Assembly (NCBI GenBank): GCA_039545315.1
Contig: BCIM01000003.1
Coordinates: 797,799 to 861,798, forward strand
Direction: 5' to 3'
Source of the DNA: Kondoa malvinella
Lineage: Eukaryota > Basidiomycota > Agaricostilbomycetes > Agaricostilbales > Kondoaceae
Length of the DNA: 64,000 bases
Both the position numbers and the translations under genes were made by a program. The notes beneath the pieces were generated by a model that saw only the letters and a program-made list of their open reading frames with translations, was not told the origin of the DNA and did no database searches. Positions 21,688 to 32,850 of this stretch are shown piece by piece (the first letter of the stretch is position 1; the number at the start of each line of letters is the position of its first letter).

Positions 21688-24347
21688 TCACTTCTTGCAG
21701 TCTATAGGCTTCTCTCCCAACGTCTCTTCCAGCATAACATCAAAACCAAAGCGACACCAAGGACCTCTGACCACTTCCAACAACTCTTGCCTTACAGCAG
21801 GATCAAACTTGTCCCAAGAGGAGAACACATTGCTCTTCCTGCTTTTGTATGCTTCGGCTTCCCCATTGAGCTCAACGACACATGCGAGTTGACCCAACGA
21901 AGGAAGATGTTCTTGAGGTAGGAGAAAGTTGAGCAGTGACATAAGAGTTGGAATAGGCGAGGAGCGCAAATCCTCGTATCGAACTTCATGCTTCAACAGC
22001 GGAACAGCAGCCCAATAAGTATCGTGTTCGACATATCTGCACAAGGATGAGCCCTGGAATTCACAACTCATGAGCGACATACCCTCGAGCGAGCTTGAGC
22101 ACGCTGTGTCGCTGATCTCGAGTAGATCCCAAATTTGCAATACCTTCAACTCGGCCCTATAGACTCGCTTAATCGGCGAATTTGTATCATAGATGATCAC
22201 GACCCACCTCGTGATCATGAGTCTGTCGGTAGTTCCAATACGAGAATACTTCATCCAACGGATTGCGTATGAGATGAACCGCGCGATCGAATTGTCGCCA
22301 GTATTGGTCTCCCATCACATTGTCTGTCGCGTAGCTAGACAGATCAGGATGATGCGTTTTGCGAAGAAAGGGGTCTGGCGGCGAAACGATGAGAAGTAGC
22401 CTCGAACGAGGCAAGACGTGGCTTACCATCTGAACATTCGCCATGAAAGGTCTCAGACAGTGTCCTGTCGCAATACACCGAGCTGGTTCGATAAGTCGTC
22501 GCTCGTTCTATCAGACCTCGGATGTAGCTGTTGCCGGACCCTAGTATGATCGCGTTAGCATGCCTCTATCAGACACGAAGGCATCTCACTCGGATAAGTA
22601 GCAAGAGCAGTGGTCGGAATCTGATCAGGATAGAAGGTAGTATTGATAGCGCCAGTAGGGCAACTTGCATTCGTAAGCGCATGAAGTTGCGAGCCCCAAA
22701 GACCAGCTTCGAGGACGACTTTCTCTGCCGGAAGGTCGACAGCCATTGCGCTCAATTCAGGTACTTCATCCGAACTCTCCCAATCTTCCATTGTAGCAGA
22801 TACGCTAATATGTAGTCCGGCCATGTATAAACCGGCGATTGAAGCGATGATGACTGGTATGACGAGAGGAAGACCATATTGAAGAAAGTACGAGCCAAGT
22901 GGTCGACGAGACGGTTTCAAGTCATCAATTTCTTCCATTGGATCTTGCTTGCGATTGCGGACAGGCGATGATAAAGGTGAGACTAGAAGAGCTTCTTTAT
23001 CTCCCGCGTCGAAAGAGCTGTCACTGTTGAGCGTTTCCATAGATTGGCTGAGCGTGATGCCTGTCTTCTTTGGTGTGTCCCAACTTCGGTTCATCTTGAT
23101 CCAAATACCGCTAAACACCCACATAACGCCCAGTACTGTCAGAGGGAAGCCGTATGCATGAGCAAACAGGAATCAGTCGTAGGTGCTGCTTGCTTACATC
23201 CGCCAGGTCCTAAAGAGCCAAAGTTGCCAAATGCACCGGCATTCAAAAGGATGGAAAAGAATTGTCGACAAGTCATGATGGTCGACGAAGTCGATGCGCC
23301 GAAAGCTGCAATAGTGTTGAGAAGGACGATGAGACCAATAGCTGATGTCGCGGAAAGCAAGATGATGTCCCCGACCAAAGCAGGTGATCGAAGCATGAGA
23401 CTGATACTTGGACCAATGGTAGTGAAGGAAGCCAAAGAGCCTAGGAAAGCAATACCAGCAGCGAAGGCATTGACGTAGATCTAGCATTCGTGTCAATTCT
23501 TTGCACCATCGGTTTCGGGCAAAGCTCACCATCTGATCCAATACAGGACTGTCAGGACCAAAAGGGTTGGAACTGTCAGGGTTCTTGCCAAATACCTTCT
23601 CTTGGGTGGTCGAAGTCAAGCCATCAAAGCCGAGATAGCCCAAAAGCAGCAAAGTACCGATAACGCCAGCCAGCCAAGCATCATCTCCGTCCGCTTTGAG
23701 CGTGTCTGCGTTGGGTCGAGAAAAGAGGTAAGTAGCGATACCGAGGATGACGACCCACTAGGTACACGTCAGAACATGCGGATGAGACGGTCGAACGACT
23801 TACAGCTGCAATCCATTGTTTAGCGGAATGTTGCTTTTTGTAGACCAGTCGACCAATGATCAAGACAGGCACCATCTTTGCACACTTTGCCAAAGCTTGA
23901 CTAGTGAAACCCACATAGCGTAGCGCTTCATATTGGCAAAAGGTAGACAAGAAGTTGAGAACAGCTACTGCAGCGTAGGCATAGATCGAGCTGGCGGGTT
24001 TGAGAGCTGAAGAGAGCCTGGTAGGTCCAGTAGAGACGTCGTTGCGTTTGAAGTAAGCTTGGGTTAACGCGATGCTGAGACCGACACAGGTGCTGAAAAT
24101 TCGATTGCAAAGAACGAGAATAGGAGCTGCGGACTTGATCAGCGGGATTAGATGGAGCGGAGTAGTGCTTTACCTGAGGTGAACTTCTCATCATTAGCAT
24201 AGACGCCTTTGAGGATCTTCTCTTGCAGCAGTCCATCTGCGATTGGACTCAGCGCACGCAGACTTGGGTCGGACGCAACGTACAGACTGAGTAGATGACG
24301 ACTAGGGCAGCGGCGTGGAAGCCTAGTGAGAGCGACGATTGGCTCAT
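21688..24347 (-). CDS. Fusion of SLC35B-type PAPS transporter and Golgi sulfotransferase
   Basis: Nine exons (24347-24284, 24236-24174, 24126-23804, 23757-23530, 23480-23198, 23135-22590, 22540-22427, 22374-22208, 22149-21688) total exactly 750 codons including stop. Residues 1-336 are a nucleotide-sugar/PAPS carrier of the SLC35B branch: YGLLQEKI near the start, GFTSQALAKCAKMVPVLIIG, GYLGFDGLTSTTQEKVFG, then FGASTSSTIMTCRQFFSIL and a last helix GLLGVMWVFSGIWIKM. The same exon continues, with no stop, through a Ser/Asp-rich linker to a helix (FLQYGLPLVIPVIIASIAGL). The sulfotransferase then shows a PAPS 5'-phosphosulfate loop TYPRSGNSYIRGLIE, KTHHPD, a 3'-phosphate motif LIRNPLDEVFSYW and RYEDLRSSP. 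SLC35 C-termini are cytosolic, so the extra helix would put the enzyme in the lumen. A PAPS substrate is inferred from the partner domain. Confidence 0.88.
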
Positions 24348-24703
24348 AGCAGAAAGATTGTGCGGAAAGGAGAATAAAGTGCTCGTGCAGCAGTATAGAG
24401 ACGAGATAGGTATGCGCGTCTGTCCGGAAGCTTTGCGATGAAAACAAAAGCACGAGAATGGTTCAAGAGCAACAAGTAGAAGGCCCAAGACATCAGCCAA
24501 AAAGGAGGAGGTACGAAGAGTTCCCATTTCCCACAGGACAGTTGGGCAGAATCAGCATGTCAGGGCATACGGCGATTTTTGGATGCGATGAGCAAGACGA
24601 CAAGCTAGAATAGACACTGTAAGACTTGCAATTAATTGCTTGAGAGGACACGGCTGCTCGGGGACGAGCTGTTGATATTTTGGACCCGACAGCGACGCCC
24701 AAA
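24348..24703. promoter_or_regulatory. Divergent promoter region, transporter-sulfotransferase and NDUFB9
   Basis: This 356-bp region lies between the divergent starts at 24347 and 24704. A minus-strand frame overlaps it at 24493-25026, but it runs antisense across the NDUFB9 exons and shows no domain. No other feature is supported. Confidence 0.4.
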
Positions 24704-25332
24704 ATGTCAATACAGCCTTTTACAGCCGCGCACAAGACATTGATACAAGTAAGACCTCGCGTATAAGACTGGAGCATCGCTAAGACGTTTGGTTCCCACT
24801 GTTCAGCGACTTTACCGCCATGCTCTGAAAGCGTCTCTCGACTGGAATATTCGAAGAGATCTCTGGCGAACAAGGTACGTCTGCGTTGGCCCTGTACTCT
24901 GTGTACTAGGTTCTGACCGGACGTGTACAGAGCTATCGAAATGCGAGTCCAATTCGAGCAGAACCGCAATGTCAAGGACCCTCGTGCTTTGGCTACCTTA
25001 TTAGCGGACGCACAAGAGCAAGTCAAAGCGAGGTCGCATCCCGATCCTTACAGACGTGAGTGCACTGCGTCTGTTCGGTTGACACCGTATTTTGACCATG
25101 TCATGTCACAGCACCTCTGTTCCCCGATGGCACAAAATGGTGAGTCTCAGCATGCACCTATGAGGAGCAGCATCTAATAATGTGCATAGGGAGCGCAACA
25201 TTCCCGTATGTAGTGCTTACTTGATACGTTGAAGCATGTCTCATGCCTTCAGAACAGCCTCGCATGTTTACAGCTGAAGAACGACACGAGGCATTAGAAG
25301 AGCTGCGATCTCAGAAACTAGCATACTGCTGA
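24704..25332 (+). CDS. NDUFB9: Mitochondrial complex I LYR subunit NDUFB9/B22
   Basis: Six exons (24704-24748, 24807-24874, 24931-25055, 25112-25139, 25190-25205, 25258-25332) give 118 residues. The LYR motif is at RLYRHALKASLDWNIRRDLWR, followed by AIEMRVQFEQNRNVKDP, the conserved ADAQEQVKARSHPDPYR and PLFPDGTKWERNIP. This is the accessory subunit of the matrix/membrane arm of NADH:ubiquinone oxidoreductase that recruits an acyl carrier protein (family knowledge). The length matches fungal B22 proteins. The last splice acceptor (AACAG before CCT) was preferred over an upstream one because only it keeps the frame. The 16-nt fifth exon is very short. Confidence 0.85.
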
Positions 25333-25702
25333 AAGGCGGAGCATTGAGGGCGTCTAGTAGTACTGTCAATATATCCATTTCCAAGCATCGCTTTGCGGAT
25401 CTTTGCCTCGCCCTCGTGAATATTCATAACTATCAAAAGTCTCGAGCTATGCCATGAGCAATGTGACATGACCATATTGAACCATTCATCCGGTTCCGTC
25501 CAACTTGGCAATTTCGCCATCCTCGGAGTCTTTCTTGCTCCAACCAATCCTCTCGAAGTGTTAGTATTTTCTGCTCTGATAGCTGCGGCCTTGCACCAGG
25601 CTGACCATCTGTGCTATCTCCAACAGCTTACAACCTTCGATTGAGCTCATTTCCTTCTTGAACACAATATCTTGAAATCTTTGCTACAAACACTCACACA
25701 AG

Positions 25703-27350
25703 ATGAGCATCTCGCACACTTCAAGCAAAAATTTCCAGCTCCCAGAGGGTCACTTCCTCTTCACTTCTGAATCAGGTAAGTGCATCGCGCCGATATCATG
25801 CAAAAAATGTCTTAAACACGTTCTTGGAACGAATAGTCGGTGAAGGTCACCCTGACAAGATTTGCGATCAAGTATCAGACGCTATCCTCGACGCTTGCTT
25901 GAAAGATGACCCTTACTCGAAAGTCGCCTGTGAGACTGCCTCAAAAACTGGTATGGTCAGTCGAAACAGTCGCTATTCAGGGTATTCCTGTGATAATAGC
26001 AATTGTTGGGTTGACAGATCATGGTCTTTGGTGAAATCACTACTCGCTCTCCTCTGGACTACCAAAAGATCATTCGTGGAACTATTGAAAAGATTGGCTA
26101 CGACGACTCGTCCAAAGGTTTCGACCACAAGACTTGCAACGTTCTCGTCGCTATCGAGCAGCAATCCGTCGACATTGCTCAAGGTCTAGACCACGGTGAC
26201 ATTGAGAACCACGGTGCTGGTGATCAAGGCATCATGTTTGGTTATGCTTCAGACGAATCAAAGAACCTCATGCCCCTCACCATCACTTTGGCTCATGACC
26301 TCAACCGCGCTATGGCCGATGCCAGACGTGATGGATCGCTAGCTTACCTCCGCCCTGATTCCAAGACTCAGGTAGCGTTGCACTCTTCCGGGTCTAGTCA
26401 TCTCACTAAATAGTGTCCCTTCTATAGGTTACTATCGAATACAAAAAGGCACCAGACTCAGGAGCCGTCGTCCCAATTCGCGTAGACACCGTCGTCGTGT
26501 CCGTCCAACACTCTGACGATGTCACCACCGAACAACTCCGTAAAGACGTCAAGGAGCAAATTTGCAAAAAGGTCATCCCTGCCCACTTGCTCGACGACAG
26601 AACCATCTACCACATTCAACCTTCTGGTCGTTTCGTCATTGGTGGCCCTCAGGGTGACGCTGGTCTGACTGGCCGTAAGATTATTGTTGATTCGTACGGA
26701 GGATGGGGAGCTGTGAGTCCAGCAAGTTGTGAGATTGAAGAGTGACGCTGACATCGGGCTGTACAGCACGGTGGTGGTGCTTTCTCCGGAAAGGACTGGT
26801 CAAAGGTCGACCGATCAGGCGCTTACGCTGGTCGATGGATTGGTGCGTGCTGGAAAACTGTCTTCAGTTTGTGTCTGATAGGTGTGCATAACCGTCACGT
26901 TCAGCCAAGTCATTGGTCGCTGCAGGTCTCGCCAAGCGATGTCTCGTCCAGCTGTCATACGCCATCGGTGTTGCTGAACCTCTATCCGTCTTCGTTGACT
27001 CATGTACGCATCTTCCTGTCGCATAGCTACGTTTAGCTGATCTGTCATCAGACGGAACCGGATCAAAGAAGGACTCTGAGCTCGTCAACATCATCCGCGA
27101 GAACTTTGATCTCCGTCCTGGTGTGATGGTCAAGGAGCTCGATTTGCAGAAGCCTATCTACGCTCAGACCGCCTGCTACGGTCACTGTAAGCTTCTTTTC
27201 CGGAAAAGTCTGATCGAGTGCTGATCTCTCAATGTCCAGTCGGTAACGACAAGTACGTCTAATATGCTTCCACAGGAACAAGAGATGCTTATTGCTGCTT
27301 GTGCTCGCTGCAGATACACTTGGGAACAGCCCAAGAAGCTCAAGTTCTAA
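25703..27350 (+). CDS. SAM1: S-adenosylmethionine synthetase
   Basis: Nine exons sum to 396 residues, the normal size. They include [39 protein letters not shown], the [12 protein letters not shown] signature and [12 protein letters not shown]. The [30 protein letters not shown]-loop-like signature and NFDLRPG near the C-terminus are also present. The enzyme makes S-adenosylmethionine from methionine and ATP in the cytosol. Active-site residues of both signatures are intact. Exon 8 (27240-27252) is a 13-nt microexon encoding FGNDK around the intron phases. Start context is ACAAGATGAGC. Boundaries: 25703-25775, 25837-25955, 26018-26371, 26428-26712, 26767-26842, 26905-27003, 27052-27186, 27240-27252, 27314-27350. 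Confidence 0.96.
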
Positions 27351-27617
27351 TTTGTCAAAATCGCAACGAGCTCAACCTCGACCCATTTGTGACAACAATC
27401 TTTCAATTCAGCAACTAGTATACCGCATTCAAAAAGCATCATTACATATATCAAGGGTCTTCTGCTAGGAAAGGGAAGGCTTAGGTGTAGAAGGACGGAG
27501 GGGAAAGTAGAGGGCAGGCAGATCGCCAAAAAAGCGTAGCAGCTAAGCAGTGAGCTAGCGCCTAGAAATGTCAAAAAGATTCAACATCGAAGCTGTCCCT
27601 GGATATCACTCCGACTA

Positions 27618-27832
27618 ACACGACGGGCAAAGAAGGTGTCAAGTTTTAGAACTTGACCGGCTGTCAAGTTTGCTGTCGAGTAGGCCCACATCTGAGATAA
27701 GCTGGACCGCTTAGATTGTTTTTCCGGCTGTTTGGTACAGTTCTAATTTTTTCAATGGTCTCAAGGCAAACAATGACGATGCCTGAGTACATAGGTAGCA
27801 ACAACTGTCGAAGAACTCACAGCCCGATCTCA
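27618..27832 (+). repeat. Left arm of long inverted repeat
   Basis: About 215 bp are repeated in opposite orientation at 35238-35457. Perfectly shared blocks include ACACGACGGGCAAAG at the outer edge, a 23-bp palindromic block around AACTTGACCGGCTGTCAAGTT, and a 22-bp block beginning GAGATAAGCTGGACCG. Similarity weakens inwards but continues past an ATG into ACGATGCCTGA and a splice-donor-like GGTA. The outer edge is sharp. I found no target-site duplication. Confidence 0.85.
27638..27670 (+). promoter_or_regulatory. Triple alternating half-site (left copy)
   Basis: Three 8-bp half-sites alternate in orientation: GTCAAGTT (27638-27645), AACTTGAC (27650-27657), GTCAAGTT (27663-27670), spaced by 4 and 5 bp. 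The set lies about 85-117 bp upstream of the ATG at 27755. The same arrangement recurs upstream of the mirror-image small gene at 35318. This looks like a binding site for a dimeric regulator; function is inference. Confidence 0.6.
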
Positions 27833-27919
27833 GATCTTATGGATGCTGTGCTCAAAGATTACGCTTGGACCTTCAAGCATAGACTTCATCCACGGGCCTT
27901 GACTTCATCCATACAATAG
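27755..27919 (+). CDS. Small orphan reading frame starting in left repeat arm
   Basis: ATG 27755 opens MVSRQTMTMPEYI. The unspliced frame runs to a stop at 27917-27919. A 39-nt candidate intron (27794-27832, GTAGCA...CTCAG) would yield about 41 residues continuing DLMDAVLKDYAWTFKHRL. Its first 13 residues parallel MVLNQSMQTMPDHL at the start of the mirror-image frame on the minus strand at 35318. That shared start is the only evidence for coding. No domain, signal peptide or CaaX motif is visible. Confidence 0.35.
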   Translation: MVSRQTMTMPEYIGSNNCRRTHSPISDLMDAVLKDYAWTFKHRLHPRALTSSIQ

Positions 27920-28977
27920 GGACTACTTCATCACTCTTCGCTCTTACCAGACTGTGTCTCTCTTTCGCATCGCTATTGTTTTTTTCATTCGATTCGCACC
28001 ATGCTCATACCATTCTTCGGTGCTCCATCCTTCGCTGGCAACGACCAGAGACCGTGGACCAGTGAGAGCCATGGCCTTCACAAGTACGAAATGTTTTGCA
28101 ACCCATCCTGTCTGCACAGTGCATGCTACACGTTACACTCAATGGTTTAAACAGATTGGGAATAAAGCTCCCGACAAAGCGAGCAGTAGGTACAGTGCTT
28201 TGCCTGGACTTCACATGCACTGACAAGTCATCCCCCAGCTAATCCCAGTTGATTAGTGATGTCATCGCCTGCTGAAGCTCCGTCTCACAGGTCTTTTCAA
28301 CTCTTGCCACCGTTGGCGATGTAGATCTGGCATCCACAGGTTCACCGCTCTCCGCTCATAGCATCGCGTATAGGTCGGCTACCTCGAGAACCAAAGAGCC
28401 GATATCGCGCTTGTTTCGCCGCCTATCACAGCCCGCCAGTGTGTGCACCCTTCTCTTTTTCCTGTGACCGCCAGCCTCTTACGTCAAACATTCATCGGAT
28501 TATCTAGAATACCGCATGCGAGAGTGAGCGTCTTCGAATTGTAAGCAAGGCCTTTTAGCCATACAGCCCCCATGAAGCACCATGCAGAAGTACCAGAGTA
28601 CACGCCTACCTCCTTGTTTTCTTCTCACTTGACACATGACACCGCTTTGGTCTAGAGCCTGAAGCTGGGCAAGCATTCACTTCTCCGACCCATTCCAGTG
28701 GAAAGGGTGCTCTTCTCTTCGCCTGTGACAGGCACTGGGATCTCGTTTGAAGCGCTCAAGCACAGTTGCTTCGAGTAGCCCAAGCTCTGATCGCACTCGA
28801 CCTCGGCACACCACCACCTTCAATTCAGGTCTTGCTGGCGACGTCGGCGTCCATCAGTACACCATTCTGCTCCATCTTTCCCAACTGGTTTGCTTTCCCA
28901 GTCTTGATCTTTGCTGGTCTCGTCGACAAATTCGTGAATCTCCAAGCTCCCGCTCGAGTTAGATTCACTGATTTTCT

Positions 28978-29790
28978 GTGCAAATAAAATCTCACCATGG
29001 CCAGCCCAGCATTGACGACACTGGGCTCGCGCACATCATTAGAGAACCTAAACCCGTTTTCGCTTTATCTTTCGACACGAGTAAAGTGCGAGAGGCATAT
29101 CAAGAAGCTGGAGTAGCTACACCAGCCAATATCTGGGCTGTCCGTGGCGTAGATGGCTTTAGCGAGAGTGAAAAGGACAAGGAAAGGGCTTGGACTGAAT
29201 TGGCTCGCACTCCAACTCAACCCACTGTTGCGCCCATGTCACGGGAACAGCAGCAGAAGACAAGTTCCTTCACCCTCTGATTTTCTGGAACGACAGGTGT
29301 GTGAACCCGGTGAATGTATTCATTCTTTCGATCCAGGCAAATAAAAGGGTGTCGTGCTACAACATTACGCCCGGACAACCAGGCCGCCTCTCATGAGGTT
29401 TGTCACATTCATTTGCTTCCAGACTTGTGCTCATGCAATTGAACAGAGCTACGAAACACCAGTCGAAGGTACCGAGGCTATCTATGGACATTTTGCGACC
29501 GACTGGCTTGGGTGAGCGTTCCTCTTGTTTCGTTGTATCTGATAGCTGACTGTTTTCCAGGTCGAGCACTTTTCAAGTCTGACGAGGGCAAGGACAATTA
29601 TGTCAGCTTGTTGCAAGAGATTAGCACAGGTAGAGCCCGTACTGCTGCAGAGCGGATGGGTATCAGCGCGGGCAAGATCACAAAGAGGTCAAATATGGCC
29701 AGGAACGAGATCGCCAAAGATTGCAGTAGCGCTTGTACAAGTTTAATGTTACAATGTTTCCGGGACTGTCTCTCACTTCTTACATAAGCG
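28978..29790 (+). other. Unresolved coding fragments, possible multi-exon orphan gene
   Basis: Two stretches have protein-like composition but no assembled gene. The first, 28990-29280, reads IIREPKPVFALSFDTSK, then VREAYQEAGVATPANIWAVRG and ERAWTELARTPTQP. The second, from about 29422 to 29785, reads AIEQSYETPVEGTEAIYGHF, then ATDWLG, a splice at 29511-29560 (GGTGAGC...TTTCCAG), and RALFKSDEGKDNYVSLLQEI. I could not find a start or a phase-consistent join between them. A competing frame from the ACCATGG at 28997 gives a short MASPALTTLGSRTSLENLNP peptide. It may be one gene, a decayed gene, or two. I do not recognise the family. Confidence 0.35.
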
Positions 29791-29859
29791 GACGGCACTA
29801 CTTCCAAACAGCATGAATGAATCCCTAACTCTCGCAAAGCTTCCCAATGCTAGTCAACG

Positions 29860-30983
29860 TCAGTCTACATACACGCAGTCTGAAAGATAATAATCTGGAG
29901 CCTTCGAGCTGTCCAAAGAAGCCATCCGCGGCGGCCAGTGATCCGCTATACCGTTGACAGTGCAAAGGCGTTCGGCGAAGTATGCACTGGTTGAGCCTTC
30001 AATCACGGTAGGCAAATCCCCCTTTGATGCAATCAGACGGGCGGAGGATAGAGGAGCCAAGGAAGGGCATAGGGTTTGGTGTCCAGCGAGAAAAACGTTC
30101 GTTTCCGCATCGAGAGGGGCTAGTGGAGGACAGGGAGGAGATGGAAACGCGGGCGAGAGCTCTGGCGGATTCTGATTGTACATATCGAAGTCCGTAAGCT
30201 GTGGAAAATCCGATATTTGAAAATGTGGTACGAATGAAGAGGAGGGCGAGAATTCTGTTGCAGAGATTGGTGGCAAAGCAGCTTGGTTGTCAACAAGATC
30301 AGGATCGAGCCACTCATCAACTGCTTTTGTTTCGCACAAGGTGTAGGCGTTCGCGAGTTCCGTTAATGAACTCCCTTCAAGCGTTTCGACAAAGCTGAGG
30401 TCAGAGCACGGTTGTCCAGCTCACTTGCGTAGCGTATTGTTGTCTTGCCAGAGACTGCACGAGCGCAGCCAAGTCAAATCGAACACGCTTTCAGGAAATC
30501 TTGGCAGCTCACAATTGCAAGAGGCGCAGCGCCGCTTCCATGCCCTCTTTCAAATCCACCGATTTTGAGCCGCGTCTTTATTAGATTCAAGACGGCGCTC
30601 TCTAAATGACTATCGCGGCAAATATGAGCGGATGTAATTGAGACAACGACAAGAGCACCAACACGTTGGGCAATCCGATTTTGAGCCTTCCGTCGTTCAT
30701 CAGCATCACTGTGCTGATGAAGGTCAGCCCAACGAGCAAATGTTGAGAGAGACAGAACTCGCGGACCCCGAGCGCGGGCCCTTCTCTTTCCAGGCGTTGG
30801 CTGCTTCGCCTTGGATTCTGCTCGCGCGCTGTTAAGTCTCTCTGGCTGCGTGACTGCGTCCAAAGACGTACTTGGTTTGCTTTGCGAAGTTTCTGCGGCG
30901 CAATCAAAATCTTCAAGATCTACACACCGCGGCAGAAATGAGACTTGGCTACAGGCGCAGCGACAGCAGCTGCAATAGCACAC
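29860..30983 (-). CDS. bZIP-like transcription factor, possibly frameshifted
   Basis: The N-terminal exon holds a basic stretch KRRARARGPR and then DADERRKAQNRIAQR, the start of a fungal bZIP basic region. Splicing at GTTGGT...GCGATAG adds SFRERRLESNKDAAQNR, completing NxxAQRxFR. The next 30 codons look like a zipper, DLKEGMEAALRLLQ then FLWQDNNTLRNFVETLEGSS across two in-phase introns, but they lie in another frame. Either a cryptic intron or a frameshift separates them. The C-terminal half is acidic and Pro/Ser-rich (VDEWLDPDLVDNQAALPP...) and ends at 29860. bZIP dimers bind DNA; targets are unknown. The start at 30983 is uncertain because the first residues are Cys-rich and odd. It lies inside the inverted-repeat island. 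Confidence 0.55.
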
Positions 30984-32850
30984 CAGGTTCTACTAGGCGT
31001 ATATCATAATCTGCGTCAGAGATTCTACATAGCGTAAGCGTTCGCATGTAGAAGGAACTCCGAGACACGAACAGTTGTTCATCTTGAGTCAAAGTAGTTG
31101 GTTAAAGACGAAGGATCGCCTTTGAGACTCTGTTGTGTGCAAAAGACACTCAAATCAGCAGGATTTCAACACCGGGCATTTGAGAAGGGCGGGGCCCGTC
31201 ACGCGCGAGAGGACGAACACGGACAGTGCGAATCCAGGCGAAATCGACTTCCAACGCATTGTGTTGTGCTTCTTCGCTGCTTAAGGTAATAGCAGAGTAA
31301 TGACGGAAACCCATATTGAAATTGAAAACTGGGCGGAGACGAAAGCAGACAGGGCTTAAAAGCCGAGCCAACTACGCTGCAAGAAGGACTTGGGGCTATT
31401 CCCTTGATCGCTTTGCGCTATCTAGGCAAGCCATTACGATGAGGAACTTGGCTAGTCGCTGATCGGTTTCAAGTTTGCGCCCCGGCCACCGCACCCTGCC
31501 TGTTCGGACGATGGACACTGTACAGTACGGTCATGCATGTATATAGCCCGTATCTGTTTCGCTTTGTATAAAGTATGAGCTTCGGCTCGGCTGGCTACTC
31601 TCTCGTTTCGCAATCGCCATCCAGCTGGGTGAATACTTCCCGCCGAGGCAATGGATAAATCTGCTATGAAGTACAAGATATGGATCAGACAGAACGCAGC
31701 TGTTACAATTACACTCCCTACTATGAACTTACACAGACGCTGCTGCTGAAATTAATGAACGTTCAGATTGAGGTTCAGATTGGCGCAGGATCTTCGCCAG
31801 AAATCGTTGATAGTATGACTCGCGATTAAACGTAGGCTCTTTTTGGTAGACTGGAGATGGAAGCTTTGGCACCTCGTGTTCCGCATAGACTGGAGTTGTG
31901 TCGAGCGAGTAGACAGGAAGAACGCAATCTGCGAACGAGGAAACTCGTCAGCAGCGTACATCAGCAGTCAGACAGAGACGGCAGACCTTGCTGGCCCGGA
32001 ATCGGTTCAGGCTGTCTACGTATAGCACAAATGAATCGCAAAGCGCAAAAGACGAAGATGGATCCAGAAATGGCACAGGTGATGATAATCACTTCAGCTT
32101 TGCTGTTGCAGTTGAGGGCTGTCCTCAGCTGCACATCCAATATGGTGTTCTAGGCACCATTCACCTCAAAGTATCGCCAGTAGATGTGTGTGTCTCGTCC
32201 AGCTGTGCCTGAGCACTGTATGCAGGGTCAATTGATATAGAAGACGGTAGACTGTAAGGGAGACTGACCAGCTTGCTTCATTTGCGCGATTGCATTGAGC
32301 GCATGCAGTATGCAGGCGCGTCAAGGCGAAAGCGATCAGAAGTATATATATGCTGAGGTAGCTGATAGACATTTGGAGAGCAGCGGAGTAGGTTTACTTG
32401 GGAGTGCGAGAGAAGCGGAAAGAAGAAGGTGAAGCGGAAGATACGAGCAATGCGCATGACCAAAGATGGCCCACTTGACCCGCAAGAAAGTGCCATATCA
32501 TGGCGACTAACTGAATAGTCATAGAAATGGGCATGAGCGTTGGCGACGCTGCTCGCTGCGTCCGCTCGATGAATCTTGGCCGATGGAAGGTTTCGCATCA
32601 AGTTGTGTGGCCGTCTTTCCTCATTAGAGCGTAAAGCAGGACTGATTGAACGCTGCGCCGTAGTCTGCAAGCATCAGTTCAAGGCCAAGGTAGAGACCCT
32701 TGAATGTGGTGGCATAAGTTCGACGTGGAGAAGTCAAAAAATGATCAAGTGAAGTGATGGCTACAACAGGTGTGGTAAAATATGGCCGTTCGCTACTGGC
32801 AGACAGCACTTGAGGATGCAAGCTCGACGAGACTGCATGGCAAGGAGGAT
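30984..32850. other. Gene-poor stretch inside the island
   Basis: For about 1.9 kb I find only short frames without domains, homologous partners or consistent splice sites, on both strands. There is no transposase, reverse transcriptase or recombinase signature. It may contain decayed sequence or untranslated RNA genes that cannot be recognised by eye. Confidence 0.4.

Noticed and set aside
24493..25026. Minus-strand frame of 177 codons
   Set aside because: It runs antisense through the promoter and first exons of NDUFB9, has no domain, and the plus-strand gene explains the sequence.
25311..25547. Minus-strand 78-codon frame between NDUFB9 and SAM synthetase
   Set aside because: No domain, no splice context, and it overlaps the last exon of NDUFB9.
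21688..27350. A sulfur-metabolism gene cluster (transporter-sulfotransferase, SAM synthetase, MET10)
   Set aside because: The genes are separated by unrelated genes and up to 34 kb. Co-location of three sulfur genes is not enough to call a cluster.
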